The notes under the pieces are model-generated. The model made no database searches. It was not told the DNA's origin and was given only the letters and a program-made list of their open reading frames with translations. Below are positions 27,925 through 38,581 of a stretch of 64,000 nt of DNA, piece by piece. The position numbers were made by a program, and so were the translations under genes. This stretch comes from WRGA01 sp031553395. Its GTDB lineage: Bacteria > Bacteroidota > Bacteroidia > Bacteroidales > WRGA01. The stretch covers positions 186,001-250,000 of the forward strand of contig JAVBLR010000009.1 in assembly GCA_031553395.1 (NCBI GenBank), in the 5' to 3' direction. The stretch's first letter is position 1. The number at the start of each line of letters is the position of its first letter.

Positions 27925-29603
27925 TGAATATGAAACTAAAGAATATAGTAAAAATAATGCTGATGAGTTTGGCATTAACAACCTTTTCATCCTGCGAAGA
28001 TTTTTTTGATCCCGATGATAATATAGTGTTGCCCGGTGATGATTATATGAAAGAAGCCAGCGAAATGTATGCGGGATTTGTGGGAATAACAACCAAATTA
28101 CAAATAATTGCCGATAAATCGATTTATCTCACCGATTCGCGGGCGGAGATGTTTGAACCGACAGGAAATTCGACCGATTTATACGCATTGTATAATTACG
28201 AACCGGATTTAACCGGAAATACATACGCCGATCCGGCCAAGTATTATGATGTAATCATGGCTTGTAATGATTACTTGGATAAAATACGTGAATACAAGAA
28301 TAACCACACAGCCAGTATAGATGAAAGTCATTATAAGGCGTTGGTTGGTGGTGTATTGCGTGTGAAAGCCTGGACGTATTTTATGCTTGGGAAAATATAT
28401 GGGCAAGCCGTTTGGTTTGATGAACCGATGCGAGAACTCGTTGAATATCCTAAACCAATCGGGTTGGATGAAATCATTGAAAAATGTACCAACTTGCTGG
28501 AAGTGGGATTCGACGGTGTAGACGGTAAGTCTAAAATGTCGTGGACCGAATGGATTATTGCAACAGATGAACTCGGAGCGGAAGCTGCACAGGCATACGC
28601 TGAATGGGATTTGATGAGTATTGAATATTTTGCCCTTGCAGCAGAACTTGAATTATGGAAACGCAATCCCAATTATTACAGAATAGCATACGAATTGATT
28701 TTGCCTAAAATGAATGAAGCTTTTGCAACTGCTTTAAATACAAATTATAGAAAATGGATGCTGGGCATTGGATATGGAAATGGATTAAGTGGTGTTTTTA
28801 ATGGTTCATCAACCATCCGGCCAGCTGTAGCTGTTTCAATGATCAGCTTCAATTATGAAAAGAATCAGATGAATACATTGTACGACCTGTTTTATGGAAA
28901 TGACCGAATGTTGATTCCGACAGACTCGGCAGTGGCCCGTTATCGTAATCCTGAATTTAATCCGGCTCCGGAAGGGCAAGACTTTACGCTGTCTTATGAT
29001 AAACGAGAAAGTACTTTTATAGGTACTGACAGTAAAGGGAAATATATCTTCAAGAAATATACCAAGAGTACAAAAGATAACCCTATCTATATTTATCGTT
29101 CAAGCGATTTGTATTTTATGTTGATTGAAGCATTTAATCATTTGGAACAATACGATCAAATGAATGCTTTATTACACAATGGTGTAAGTGCCGTTTTCCC
29201 CATGGGAGGAGTTACTTGGATAGGTTTCACAGATTTTTGGACTCAATATACACCCAGAGGTACTGCCAGCACACAAGATACTGGGATTCGGGGCGTTTTG
29301 GGAACATCGTTCGGAAAAACAAGGAGAACCCTGTTGACTTATGATGGTTCTCAAGATAAAGAACTCAGCAAGAAAAACAATGATCTGGAAATTCTTCGCG
29401 AGATCATATTAGAGCAAGCAGGTGAGGGAAAAACATACCAGGCGATGCTTCGCATGGCGAGACGTTACAATGACTATAATATTATAGCTGATTTGGTTTG
29501 TCCGAAATACCCGGAAGCAAAACAAGCTGAGATTCGAAGTAAAATAGTGAACGGAAGTTATTTCGTTCCATGGAATATAGATAGTAAATCTTCAACACAT
29601 TAA
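27924..29603 (+). CDS. SusD-like lipoprotein (pair 2)
   Basis: A 559-residue lipoprotein with the lipobox TTFSSC and an EDFFDPDDNIVLPGDDY start typical of divergent SusD proteins. It has the TPR helices (RVKAWTYFMLGKIYGQAVWFDEP) and late helices (YRSSDLYFMLIEAFNHLEQ). The usual RTRAGL motif is absent, so it belongs to a distant SusD branch. It partners with the SusC whose stop codon it overlaps. Surface glycan capture is inferred. Confidence 0.87.
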   Translation: MNMKLKNIVKIMLMSLALTTFSSCEDFFDPDDNIVLPGDDYMKEASEMYAGFVGITTKLQIIADKSIYLTDSRAEMFEPTGNSTDLYALYNYEPDLTGNTYADPAKYYDVIMACNDYLDKIREYKNNHTASIDESHYKALVGGVLRVKAWTYFMLGKIYGQAVWFDEPMRELVEYPKPIGLDEIIEKCTNLLEVGFDGVDGKSKMSWTEWIIATDELGAEAAQAYAEWDLMSIEYFALAAELELWKRNPNYYRIAYELILPKMNEAFATALNTNYRKWMLGIGYGNGLSGVFNGSSTIRPAVAVSMISFNYEKNQMNTLYDLFYGNDRMLIPTDSAVARYRNPEFNPAPEGQDFTLSYDKRESTFIGTDSKGKYIFKKYTKSTKDNPIYIYRSSDLYFMLIEAFNHLEQYDQMNALLHNGVSAVFPMGGVTWIGFTDFWTQYTPRGTASTQDTGIRGVLGTSFGKTRRTLLTYDGSQDKELSKKNNDLEILREIILEQAGEGKTYQAMLRMARRYNDYNIIADLVCPKYPEAKQAEIRSKIVNGSYFVPWNIDSKSSTH

Positions 29604-29617
29604 CTCTTATTTTTATC

Positions 29618-32600
29618 ATGAAACAATTCTTATTATTTATTACAATTAGCATTTTTCTGCTTGTACCTATTTCGGTCAACGGGCAGAGGAAAATGGAGAA
29701 ACTCGACCGAGGCATAGTCGCTATGGCAAAATCGTCATCCCAGTTTTATATTTCGTGGCGGCATTTTTCTTCCGATCCTGATGAGATCGCTTACAATGTA
29801 TATTGTAAAGTGAATGACGGTGCATTTACCAAACTCAATGCTACTCCTATCACGAATAGTACAAATTACCAGACGGCAACCGGCGTGCTGAATCAAACAA
29901 ATGGAGATCATACTTTTATCATTAAAAGTGTGTTGAACGGAGTTGAAATAGACGAATCCGGTAGTTTCACCGTAACTAAGAACAAGTCAAACAACCGCAT
30001 TGTAAAAGAAATTGATTTTGCTCCGCTACCTGTTGGAATGACAGGTACCATGAGCTCGAAATACTGCTGGGTGGGTGATTTGACCGGCGATGGTAAATTC
30101 GATTTTGTACTCGACCGTTTTGGAGGAACCATCAGTGATGATGAAGAAGAAGGGTCGGGAAGCGGTTTAACCGGTGGACCGTTTCTAGAAGGTTATTCAT
30201 TCGATGGGGACTTCCTGTGGCGGATAACGATTCGCAATGCAACTATAAGTTCAGGACACTCCGATATGGTAACCGTTTACGATATGAACGGTGATGGCAA
30301 AGCTGAAGTACTGGCAGTTGTAGGTCCGGGAACGACATTTCCCAACGGCGAAGTGATAACTCTTTCTGACGGTACGATTCCTGATTATACAGGAAAAGGT
30401 ACACCTTTCGTGTGGATTGCCATTATAAATGGAGAGACCGGAAACTTGATCGATAAAATGGAACTGCCCTTCTTTAATGAAATTGCAGTTACATCCGGAA
30501 GTGATTTTATGACAGGGCATTTTATCATTGCCTATGTAGACGGAATAAACCCATCTTTAATTTATCAGTATAAGACCAAAGCCTCAGGAGGAGGTGGTAT
30601 TTGCTGCGTAGGTTATACCGATAGCAAATTGAAAACCAATTGGGCGCGCCGCTCTTCCAGTACCGAAATCGGTAGAGGAGGCCATCAGGTACGCGTTGCT
30701 GATGTGGATGGTGATGGGAAAGACGAATTTGTACAAGTCAGCTATACAATTGATCACGACGGTACACTCTTGCCTTATCCGTCGGATGATATTCGTCACG
30801 GCGACAGGCACATGCTTGGCGATATCGACCCGGATCGTCCGGGATTGGAACATTTTTTCATCCAACAGAGCAGTATTATGGGAAGCGGGCTTTGGGATCC
30901 TGCCACCAGTGAAGTGATTAAAGGTAATTATATGGGATCGCCCGGAGATGTAGGTAGGGGTGTCTGTGGTGCTATGAAAACGAATATACGTGGATTGCAA
31001 TATTTTTCGTATGTGAGCAACCTTCAACTTTTCAATTGTAAAGGTAATCCTATTGAAGGAGCCTTTGGTACAGCAACTGCTGAAATGCTTTGGTGGGGAC
31101 CCGGTCTGAGCCGTTATATGGTTACATCTCCCGGAAGTGCCGGTCGTGATCTTGTGTTTTACGCTTACAATCAGAAAACGGATCGATTAGACCGTCAGAG
31201 TCCTAATTTTTATAGCGAAGGGGGGCAATATTATCTGAAAGCGTATGGATCAGGACGTGCGCAATTCTGGGGTGATATACTTGGAGACTGGCGTGAAGAA
31301 ATGGTTTTATTACGTGCCGATCAAACCGGTTTTGCCATTGTCTCCACTTGGGATGTTACCGATCACCGTCAATATTGTATGGCACAAAATCCTGCCTATC
31401 GTAGTCAAATGACTCACAAAGGCTATTATGAAACACCGGACGTAGATTTCTATATGGCATGGGATATGCCGTTACCACCAATTGCTCCTGTGCAAACAGC
31501 CGATTTGTATTATAAAGGATCCGGAAGTTGGGTAAATGCCAGTGGTGTGAATCAAACATATGCTAATGGTAAAAGCATTATGTTCGATATCCGTTCTGGC
31601 GGAGGTACTTATACAATGAATGGAACAATGTCTCCCAACCGTGTATTACTGATGAATCCCAAAGGTTTAGACTATACGCTCGAAGGTGGTAAATTCACAG
31701 GAAGCATGGATCTTATCAAGTCTTTGCAAGGAACTGCAACACTTAAAGGTAATCAGGATTATACTGGTGTAACCCGAATATCCGAAGGTCGCTTGTTTAT
31801 AGAAGGCGATTTAACAAGCCCTGTATATGTCAATGCCCGTGGAGTCATCGGAGGAACTGGTAAACTTAAAGGTGGGATCATATTGGAAGAAGGACTTAAT
31901 ATCGAAGGCGGACGTATCGAGCCCGGTTTGGGTAGTGCAGGTTTGGGTACATTAACTATTCAAGGTAACCTTACTTTACCCGGACGAAATACATTGGCAT
32001 TCGATATTGACCCAAATGGTAGTGTTGTGAAAAGTGACTTGTTGGAAATTCAAGGCGATTTTATCGTTTCGGATGCGATAAGGCATTTCATACATATAAC
32101 GATGACAGACAGAACACCTTGTGTCTACACATTAGTTAGTTTCACCGGAACGACAGATGCTACGGCAGCAAAGTTCAAAGTTGTCGGACTGGAAGGAACT
32201 CCTCACACCTTGTTTGTTGAAGACAATAAGTTGAAGATACAGATTAAAGAACCACGAACAGCTGGATCGGTAGCTTGGATGGGAACAGAGAATTCACTTT
32301 GGGACTTTGAATCACTCAACTTCAACTTCGAAGATAATGCTTATGCATTTGTGCCGGGTGATAATGTTACATTCAACGATAATGCAGAAAATAAAACAGT
32401 AACCATCGAAGAAGAAACAATGCCGGTATCCGGTTTGATTTTCAATAATAATCAGGATTACTCGATCGAAGGACAAGGAGCTATTGGTGGAGATGGATCG
32501 TTGAAAAAAACCGGAACAGGAATTTTGTCTCTTAAAATACAAGAAAATACCTTCACAGGTAAAGTTGAAATTGAAGATGGTGTGTTGGAAGTGGCATCCC

Positions 32601-34261
32601 TTAAGAACGGTGGCATTCCGAGTTCGATTGGAGCTTCTTCAAAAGATTCAACCAATTGGATAATGAAAAATGCAACTTTACGTACATTAGCTCAATTGTC
32701 TACCGACCGCAATATGACGGCTTCTGGAAAGTTGACTCTTGATATTCCGTCATCTACGTCACTTTATCACACCGGTAGAATTGGGAAACCGGAAGGTGAA
32801 AATATGTATGTAGAACTGGCCGGAAAAGGTAGATGGACTCTTCGATATGAGAATGAAGCTCAACGGATACAACCTGCATACGATTCAATTGTTGTTACAG
32901 GCGGAGCCGATTTGACATTAGGAGATCGTTATGCGAATGAGTTTGCTCTTGGCTCTACCGCAAATACTAAAACCAAGGTTATCCTGAAGGATGGTATATT
33001 CCGTTTCGGTTCTCATACTGTACTTACAGATATGAAGTTTTTCTATGCCGAAGTTAACGTACCGAAAGGCTCTGAAGCTGCTAAATGGGTACTTACAACA
33101 CATTGGCATATCGGAAACAAATTAACCGGAGCCGGAACAATCGAAGTTAATTTCCCCGGAGACCGTTGTAACCTCAGAGGAAGTGATTGGTCGGAATTTA
33201 CGGGAAAAATTAATTTTACAGGAAAGAGTATCCGTTTCCTTTATGATCAACCGAAATCAAGGAATATTCCGAATGCTGAAGTCAATCTGGGATCCGGAAC
33301 ATCAATGTACGTTTCAGGAACCGGTGGAGAAGATGCAGGAACTTATGATATTACGTTGGGTGCATTAAGCGGTTCGGGATCAATAGCCGGAAGAAATAAT
33401 TTATTTATTGGTAATAAAAATATTGATACGGAGTTTTCCGGACTTATCCGTGGCGGAGGTGGTAAACTGACCAAGGTCGGAACCGGAATATTAACCTTAT
33501 CAAATGGAACGAATGCTCACACCGGTGGAACATCGGTTGAAGGCGGAACATTATCCGTTATCAATACATCCGGCAGTGCAACCGGTACAGGTGCTGTGAA
33601 TGTGTTGCAAAATGCTTCTTTAGCAGGAACAGGTATTATATCAGGAGCTGTAACAATTAAAGAAAATGCCTCAATTAAGCCGGGATTAGCTCCTTCAGGA
33701 ATTGGAACTCTTTCTTTAGGCAATAACTTAAAATTGGAAGCAGGTGCTAATACAGAAATTGAAGTGTCAGGCGCAGGAAATGATAAATTAGCCGTTACCG
33801 GAGATATTGAGTTGAATGGTACATTGAATATTATAAATACCGGAGCTGCTTATGCCGAAGGAAACAGCTATACAATCTTTACTGCCGGAGGAAATGTAAG
33901 CGGAGAATTTCAGAATATACTTCCCGCAACTCCTGGAGAAGGATTAACTTGGGATTTGTCGGAAATTAATGCCGGAATTATTAAAGTAGCAGCGGCTTCC
34001 GGTATCGATAAGCTGGAAGGTGCCACTATTGGAGTATATCCGACTGTTGTAAAAGATTACTGTTATGTATCTCTAACCGGATTGAATAAGAAAGCTAAAG
34101 TTGAGGTACTTGACTTATGGGGAGTAATTCTGTTTTCGGAACAAATCCAAAACAACACAGATGCTTACAGAATCGATATGAGCCGCTATGATGTCGGCGC
34201 TTATTTGATAAAAGTTTCTACGGATAAAAATGCTGTAATCCGTAAGGTAATTAAAAAATAA
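29618..34261 (+). CDS. PL11 rhamnogalacturonan lyase with autotransporter-type repeats and T9SS C-terminal tail
   Basis: A 1547-residue secreted protein. Signal peptide about 1-22. Residues 25 to about 620 are a PL11 rhamnogalacturonan I lyase: MEKLDRGIVAM start, beta-propeller with Ca-binding loops DLTGDGKFD, DMNGDGKAE and DVDGDGKDE, and GHQVRVADV. It cuts the rhamnose-galacturonate backbone by beta-elimination. Residues about 640-1440 are beta-solenoid-like with PATR repeats (LKKTGTGILSL near 963; LTKVGTGILTLSNGTN near 1277). The end (VEVLDLWGVILFSE ... YDVGAYLIKVSTD...VIRKVIKK) matches the Por-secretion type A tail, so it should be exported by T9SS and fixed on the surface. This is far longer than a typical PL11 (about 600). 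Confidence 0.93.
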   Translation: MKQFLLFITISIFLLVPISVNGQRKMEKLDRGIVAMAKSSSQFYISWRHFSSDPDEIAYNVYCKVNDGAFTKLNATPITNSTNYQTATGVLNQTNGDHTFIIKSVLNGVEIDESGSFTVTKNKSNNRIVKEIDFAPLPVGMTGTMSSKYCWVGDLTGDGKFDFVLDRFGGTISDDEEEGSGSGLTGGPFLEGYSFDGDFLWRITIRNATISSGHSDMVTVYDMNGDGKAEVLAVVGPGTTFPNGEVITLSDGTIPDYTGKGTPFVWIAIINGETGNLIDKMELPFFNEIAVTSGSDFMTGHFIIAYVDGINPSLIYQYKTKASGGGGICCVGYTDSKLKTNWARRSSSTEIGRGGHQVRVADVDGDGKDEFVQVSYTIDHDGTLLPYPSDDIRHGDRHMLGDIDPDRPGLEHFFIQQSSIMGSGLWDPATSEVIKGNYMGSPGDVGRGVCGAMKTNIRGLQYFSYVSNLQLFNCKGNPIEGAFGTATAEMLWWGPGLSRYMVTSPGSAGRDLVFYAYNQKTDRLDRQSPNFYSEGGQYYLKAYGSGRAQFWGDILGDWREEMVLLRADQTGFAIVSTWDVTDHRQYCMAQNPAYRSQMTHKGYYETPDVDFYMAWDMPLPPIAPVQTADLYYKGSGSWVNASGVNQTYANGKSIMFDIRSGGGTYTMNGTMSPNRVLLMNPKGLDYTLEGGKFTGSMDLIKSLQGTATLKGNQDYTGVTRISEGRLFIEGDLTSPVYVNARGVIGGTGKLKGGIILEEGLNIEGGRIEPGLGSAGLGTLTIQGNLTLPGRNTLAFDIDPNGSVVKSDLLEIQGDFIVSDAIRHFIHITMTDRTPCVYTLVSFTGTTDATAAKFKVVGLEGTPHTLFVEDNKLKIQIKEPRTAGSVAWMGTENSLWDFESLNFNFEDNAYAFVPGDNVTFNDNAENKTVTIEEETMPVSGLIFNNNQDYSIEGQGAIGGDGSLKKTGTGILSLKIQENTFTGKVEIEDGVLEVASLKNGGIPSSIGASSKDSTNWIMKNATLRTLAQLSTDRNMTASGKLTLDIPSSTSLYHTGRIGKPEGENMYVELAGKGRWTLRYENEAQRIQPAYDSIVVTGGADLTLGDRYANEFALGSTANTKTKVILKDGIFRFGSHTVLTDMKFFYAEVNVPKGSEAAKWVLTTHWHIGNKLTGAGTIEVNFPGDRCNLRGSDWSEFTGKINFTGKSIRFLYDQPKSRNIPNAEVNLGSGTSMYVSGTGGEDAGTYDITLGALSGSGSIAGRNNLFIGNKNIDTEFSGLIRGGGGKLTKVGTGILTLSNGTNAHTGGTSVEGGTLSVINTSGSATGTGAVNVLQNASLAGTGIISGAVTIKENASIKPGLAPSGIGTLSLGNNLKLEAGANTEIEVSGAGNDKLAVTGDIELNGTLNIINTGAAYAEGNSYTIFTAGGNVSGEFQNILPATPGEGLTWDLSEINAGIIKVAAASGIDKLEGATIGVYPTVVKDYCYVSLTGLNKKAKVEVLDLWGVILFSEQIQNNTDAYRIDMSRYDVGAYLIKVSTDKNAVIRKVIKK

Positions 34262-34271
34262 AATACGGGAG

Positions 34272-34312
34272 TGTCTCAAAAGTCAGATACTTATAATTGG
34301 ATTTTTGAGACA
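34272..34312 (+). terminator. Stem-loop after the PL11 gene
   Basis: TGTCTCAAAA pairs with TTTTGAGACA (34303-34312), a 10-bp stem with a 21-base loop, followed by a weak T/A tract. A terminator or partial terminator. Confidence 0.6.
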
Positions 34313-34362
34313 TCCTTTAAAAATTAAAAACATGGTTTTCTAATAATCTAAAAATGAATGAT

Positions 34363-35319
34363 ATGAAAAAAAGCTATCTTTTAATTGCTGCGGCAATTGC
34401 ATTGAGTTTATCTAACTTAAATGCACAAGATAAAGACTATTTAATTAATGAAGATTTTGAATCGGGAACGGTAGGGGAAGCTTTTGATTTTGGACTTTCG
34501 GGCAATTTTGCTACCAATTCTAAAATCAAAGCCATGACCGAGCCTTATAATAATGTTCTTGATACGTATGCAGGTAGTATAGCTGCAACTCACAGTGGTG
34601 TAAAGGACTTGGGTACATTAGAGGCAGATTCGGACGGAAAACTATATTTGGATTTCGATTGGTATGTGAATAACGGACAATCGTTATACGTTGCCGGTAA
34701 TGGGGGATATGTATTATTTAAAGATGCAGATAATAAACTTATTCTTGGACTGAATGTAGCAAAAGATGCCCCAAAAGGTATCGATGATGTATCTACAGGG
34801 AATTTCTTACACCTATTAAATCTGGATAATACGGTTGTTGACGATCCGGCTGCTTTAGGAACAGTAATAATTCCAGATAATTATGTCGCAGGATCTATAT
34901 ATTTTAATAGGCAAGATGAATGGGTACATATTCATGCCATTTTGAATTTTACCGCCAAAACGGTGGAGAAAATAACAATTACCAATACCAAAGGAGCTTC
35001 CTATGAAAAGACAAATCTGACATTTCATGATAATACAGCCGGAATGTTGAAGAACTTTGAGCTCAAGTTTCTTTTCGCAGGAAGTAATGGAACTCGATGG
35101 AGACCTTTGTTTGATAACTTCCAGATTTATCGTATGACTTCCGGAGAAAATACCGGAATAACAAACAATAATTATGGTAAAACGGTAGAAAGTATTGAAT
35201 GTTTTGATCTTTTCGGCCGGCAAATAATTGGAAATACCCAAAATACAAACGACATTGTAATCGAAAAAACATTTTATACGGATGGAAGTATGAAGGTAGT
35301 TAAGAAAATAATCAAATAG
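34363..35319 (+). CDS. Secreted jelly-roll protein of unknown function with variant T9SS-like tail (copy 1)
   Basis: About 318 residues. The ATG at 34363 is chosen because it matches the start of the paralogue at 39723; ATG 34354 is also in frame. Signal peptide MKKSYLLIAAAIALSLSNLNAQ. The body (INEDFESGTVGEAFDFGL ... LFDNFQIYRMTSG) looks like a concanavalin/LamG-type beta sandwich. The C-terminus (FDLFGRQI ... IVIEKTFYTDGSMKVVKKIIK) resembles a shortened Por-secretion tail and recurs in the next three secreted proteins. No catalytic motif was recognised; glycan binding is a guess from position. Confidence 0.75.
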   Translation: MKKSYLLIAAAIALSLSNLNAQDKDYLINEDFESGTVGEAFDFGLSGNFATNSKIKAMTEPYNNVLDTYAGSIAATHSGVKDLGTLEADSDGKLYLDFDWYVNNGQSLYVAGNGGYVLFKDADNKLILGLNVAKDAPKGIDDVSTGNFLHLLNLDNTVVDDPAALGTVIIPDNYVAGSIYFNRQDEWVHIHAILNFTAKTVEKITITNTKGASYEKTNLTFHDNTAGMLKNFELKFLFAGSNGTRWRPLFDNFQIYRMTSGENTGITNNNYGKTVESIECFDLFGRQIIGNTQNTNDIVIEKTFYTDGSMKVVKKIIK

Positions 35320-35420
35320 AATATTCAATACTACTTTTCATTTAATCTACTTTAATAGATTCTTTGAACTTATGGAATAAGAACAATTGAAAAACAGAAA
35401 AACTTGAATAAAATATACAC

Positions 35421-38400
35421 ATGAAAAAACGACTAATTAGTTTATTGCTTGTTAGTTTATTAATCATAAATCAATTACAAGCGATTACAGTTTATACTAT
35501 TGGTGATTCTACAATGGCCGACAGGGCTTCGGGAAGCGTGGAGCAAGGATGGGGATCACATCTTCAGCAATTCTTTTTGAGCGATGCTGTTAAAGTAAGT
35601 AATCATGGCAGAAGCGGGCGAAGCACAAAAAGTTTTATTAATCAAGGATACTGGACTACAGTTAAAAATGCGCTACAACCGGGTGATTATGTCTTCATCC
35701 AATTTGGACATAATGATCAAAAATCGGACGACGCAGCCTTGTATGCCGATTCAAAAGCATCATACAATGTCAGCGGTTCCTATCGATATTATCTAAAAAT
35801 GTTTATCGACGAAACCAAGGCAAAAGGGGCAACACCCGTATTGATGACTTCAGTTGTCAGACGTATTTTTGATACCAATGGTGTATTGACTAATTCCCTT
35901 GGAGATTATCCGGATGCAGTGCGTGAACTTGCAGCCGAATTGGGCGTAACGCTTATTGATATGGAGCAAAAATCACGTAAGTTGGTAGAAGGATTGGGGC
36001 CTGAAGCCTCTAAAAAACTGTATATGATTTCAACTGGCAAGGACGATAATACGCACTTTGTAACAGCAGGAGCAACAGCTATGGCCGAATTTGCCGCCGA
36101 TGGAATATGCGAAACCCGAATCCCGTTAATAAAATATGTAAAAAGAACAGCGGTTGAGTATGTTTCCGGTAAAAGCTTAAGTTCACGGGAATATTTTGAT
36201 TTTACATCCCATATTAATAATCCTGATTTTATCGAAAATAGTATTAGCGGATGGACAGGGCTTGAAGTTGCTAATAATGAAAAAGTTGAATTCAGCAACA
36301 AGACATTCGATGTGTATCAAACAATTTCAGGTCTTCCGGCAGGTAAATATTCAGTGAAAGTTCAAGGATTTGAGCGCCCAAAAGTAAATGATGCCGGAAT
36401 TGCATTCAAAACACTGACAGAAAAGATCGGAACGAAATTGTATGCCAATGGCATTGAGATTCCTTTTAATTCTCTATATGAAACGACCTGTAGTGAAGAA
36501 GGAAATAAAAGCGGATATGCAGATAATATAGACCATGTCGGCATTCTATTCGGCAAAGGATATTACGAAATTGAATTGACAAATGTGTCTGTTGGGAAAG
36601 ATGGAAAATTGACTGTCGGTGTTAAAAACGAATCAGCGGTTGCCGACTCTTGGATTGTTTTCGACAATTTTCAGCTTTACTACTATGTTAATGCATCCAA
36701 CTTGACAAATGCGTTGGAATCTACACTATTTGAAGCCAACAAACTGTACGATAATGCTGAAAAAGGAAATGATTTGTTTCAATATCCGGAAGATGCTTTC
36801 ACTGCACTGGCTACGGCAATTTCTACTGCACAGGATTTAATAAGCAATATCACTTCAGAAACACAGGATAATGAAATAGCAACCACAGAAGCCATGCTTC
36901 GCGAAGCTATCGCGGCTTTTAAGACAAAACAGGTTCTTGCTTTTTCCAATCCTTCCTCTACTGCGTTTTATTGCATATACAGTTATGGAACCAGCAATGC
37001 CGTTACAACCGATGCGACTACCAGCATGCCCAAGAAATTCATGTATACCCATACGGATAATGCTTTGAGATATGAATCAGGTACTACCGATGCTGCAGAA
37101 ACAAGTTATTCGGATCCTATTCGTGGTAAAAAGGAAGTTCAATGGCAGATTTCCGTTTCTGATAATAATCCTGCACTTGTGATCATAAAAAATCGGATGA
37201 CCGGTAAATACCTGAGTATTGCAGGGATATCCGACACTCCTGTAGAATTGTATCTGCCGTATAAAAAAACGGATAATGGCAAATATGCTTATGCTATTCT
37301 AGAATCCGAGTCTTCCCAAACTTGTCTTCAGGTAGCAGAAAACAATATGATCAACAGTATCGCTTTTGTCGACTGGGTTCGCATGCGATGGGTAGTGGAA
37401 GAAGCACTGAGCAGTTCACTCTTATTAAAAAACAGCCTGAACGAAGCACAAGATTTATTAGATAACGCTGTTGTCGGAACAGATTCAGAGCAATATACAC
37501 AGTCGGCTTACGATGCATTGTCTGCAGCACTCGAAACAGCTAAGCAATTTTCTGCCGGCATCAATGATGCTACCGATGATGAGATCGATACAGCCGATAC
37601 GATATTACGTCAGGCAATAAATGATTTCAAAGCGAGCCAAATCGTGGGATATGAAGCCACCATCGGACGGGATTGGACAGGTGCCAACCCAACTATCCTT
37701 GCAGCATCCGGTATCAGTATGCCTAATGCATTGAATAAATATCCTATTACAGTGGATTCTAGCGATATGGCAGGTGATGAGGTGACATTTAACCTTGTTG
37801 GAGTGGATGGTATAACAGTAAGTGCCAATCCTGATAACGACAGGAAAGATCTATACTTGATGACTACCGATGTGGCTTGTCCACACGCTCAACTGAGAAC
37901 CGGAACCGATGTGATTGGTGGCTATTTTGAAGGAAAGGTAGAAGATGTGGCTACAAGTATCACCAAAATAAAGTTCAACGGCACAAGTAACAATCTTGAT
38001 AACAATGTGGCGCCAACTATTTTGTTCTCCGATGAAATGATTTTCAATGAAAACAAAGTGACGGGATATAGCAAGTTCACCCTGCCCAAAGTTCGTGTCG
38101 GAAGCGGCAGCGGATGCACCGGAGCCATTGTCGAAACAGTTCCTGCCGGTACAAAATCTTTCCGTGTATACTTTCAAACTGCATTAGCCAACAATGGTGA
38201 CGGAACTTATATGATAAGTGCTACCGCAACAGATGTGGTGATTGCACCGTCCAACACTGCGGTTAATCCTCGCATCGCTTATGTAAAAGTATCCTTATCG
38301 AATCCGAACTTTGGAAAAAGTTCTGCTGTACCGACCATTCAGGAAAACAAAACAGCTGTTTCCAACGAATATTTTGATTTATTAGGGCGTAAAGTTTCCA

Positions 38401-38480
38401 AAGAAACAAAGGGAATTTTGATTGAAATCATAAAATATCAGGATGGAACTGCTGAAAGTAAAAAGACAATTATTCAATAA
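35421..38480 (+). CDS. Large multidomain SGNH acetylesterase with FIVAR modules and T9SS-like tail
   Basis: A 1019-residue protein. After a signal peptide (about 1-21) there is a SGNH domain with S30 (TIGDSTMAD), FGHND at 95-99 and D209/H212 (DDNTHF), of the rhamnogalacturonan acetylesterase type. A jelly-roll domain follows (about 265-425, ends SWIVFDNFQLYYY), then two FIVAR-like helical modules (about 430-510 and 670-740), a ricin-like or unknown beta domain between them and another beta domain (about 745-960). The tail (YFDLLGRKV ... ILIEIIKYQDGTAESKKTIIQ) matches those of its neighbours. It would deacetylate pectin at the cell surface. FIVAR modules are normally spacers or binding modules. 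Confidence 0.85.
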   Translation: MKKRLISLLLVSLLIINQLQAITVYTIGDSTMADRASGSVEQGWGSHLQQFFLSDAVKVSNHGRSGRSTKSFINQGYWTTVKNALQPGDYVFIQFGHNDQKSDDAALYADSKASYNVSGSYRYYLKMFIDETKAKGATPVLMTSVVRRIFDTNGVLTNSLGDYPDAVRELAAELGVTLIDMEQKSRKLVEGLGPEASKKLYMISTGKDDNTHFVTAGATAMAEFAADGICETRIPLIKYVKRTAVEYVSGKSLSSREYFDFTSHINNPDFIENSISGWTGLEVANNEKVEFSNKTFDVYQTISGLPAGKYSVKVQGFERPKVNDAGIAFKTLTEKIGTKLYANGIEIPFNSLYETTCSEEGNKSGYADNIDHVGILFGKGYYEIELTNVSVGKDGKLTVGVKNESAVADSWIVFDNFQLYYYVNASNLTNALESTLFEANKLYDNAEKGNDLFQYPEDAFTALATAISTAQDLISNITSETQDNEIATTEAMLREAIAAFKTKQVLAFSNPSSTAFYCIYSYGTSNAVTTDATTSMPKKFMYTHTDNALRYESGTTDAAETSYSDPIRGKKEVQWQISVSDNNPALVIIKNRMTGKYLSIAGISDTPVELYLPYKKTDNGKYAYAILESESSQTCLQVAENNMINSIAFVDWVRMRWVVEEALSSSLLLKNSLNEAQDLLDNAVVGTDSEQYTQSAYDALSAALETAKQFSAGINDATDDEIDTADTILRQAINDFKASQIVGYEATIGRDWTGANPTILAASGISMPNALNKYPITVDSSDMAGDEVTFNLVGVDGITVSANPDNDRKDLYLMTTDVACPHAQLRTGTDVIGGYFEGKVEDVATSITKIKFNGTSNNLDNNVAPTILFSDEMIFNENKVTGYSKFTLPKVRVGSGSGCTGAIVETVPAGTKSFRVYFQTALANNGDGTYMISATATDVVIAPSNTAVNPRIAYVKVSLSNPNFGKSSAVPTIQENKTAVSNEYFDLLGRKVSKETKGILIEIIKYQDGTAESKKTIIQ

Positions 38481-38491
38481 TAGGCAAAAAG

Positions 38492-38538
38492 AATCTGTCA
38501 TTTTTCAGAGTACTTTATGTGGAAAATGACAGATTTTA
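38492..38538 (+). terminator. Rho-independent-like terminator
   Basis: AATCTGTCATTTT (38492-38504) pairs perfectly with AAAATGACAGATT (38523-38535), followed by a T/A-rich tract ending ATTTTTTATT. It lies 12 bases after the SGNH stop. Confidence 0.7.
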
Positions 38539-38581
38539 TAACAACTATTTTTTATTATTCACTTTTAAAATTTATTTTATC

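Noticed and set aside
34272..34312. Possible end of an insertion sequence (TGTCTCAAAA arms).
   Set aside because: No transposase or second end nearby; a terminator explains it more simply.
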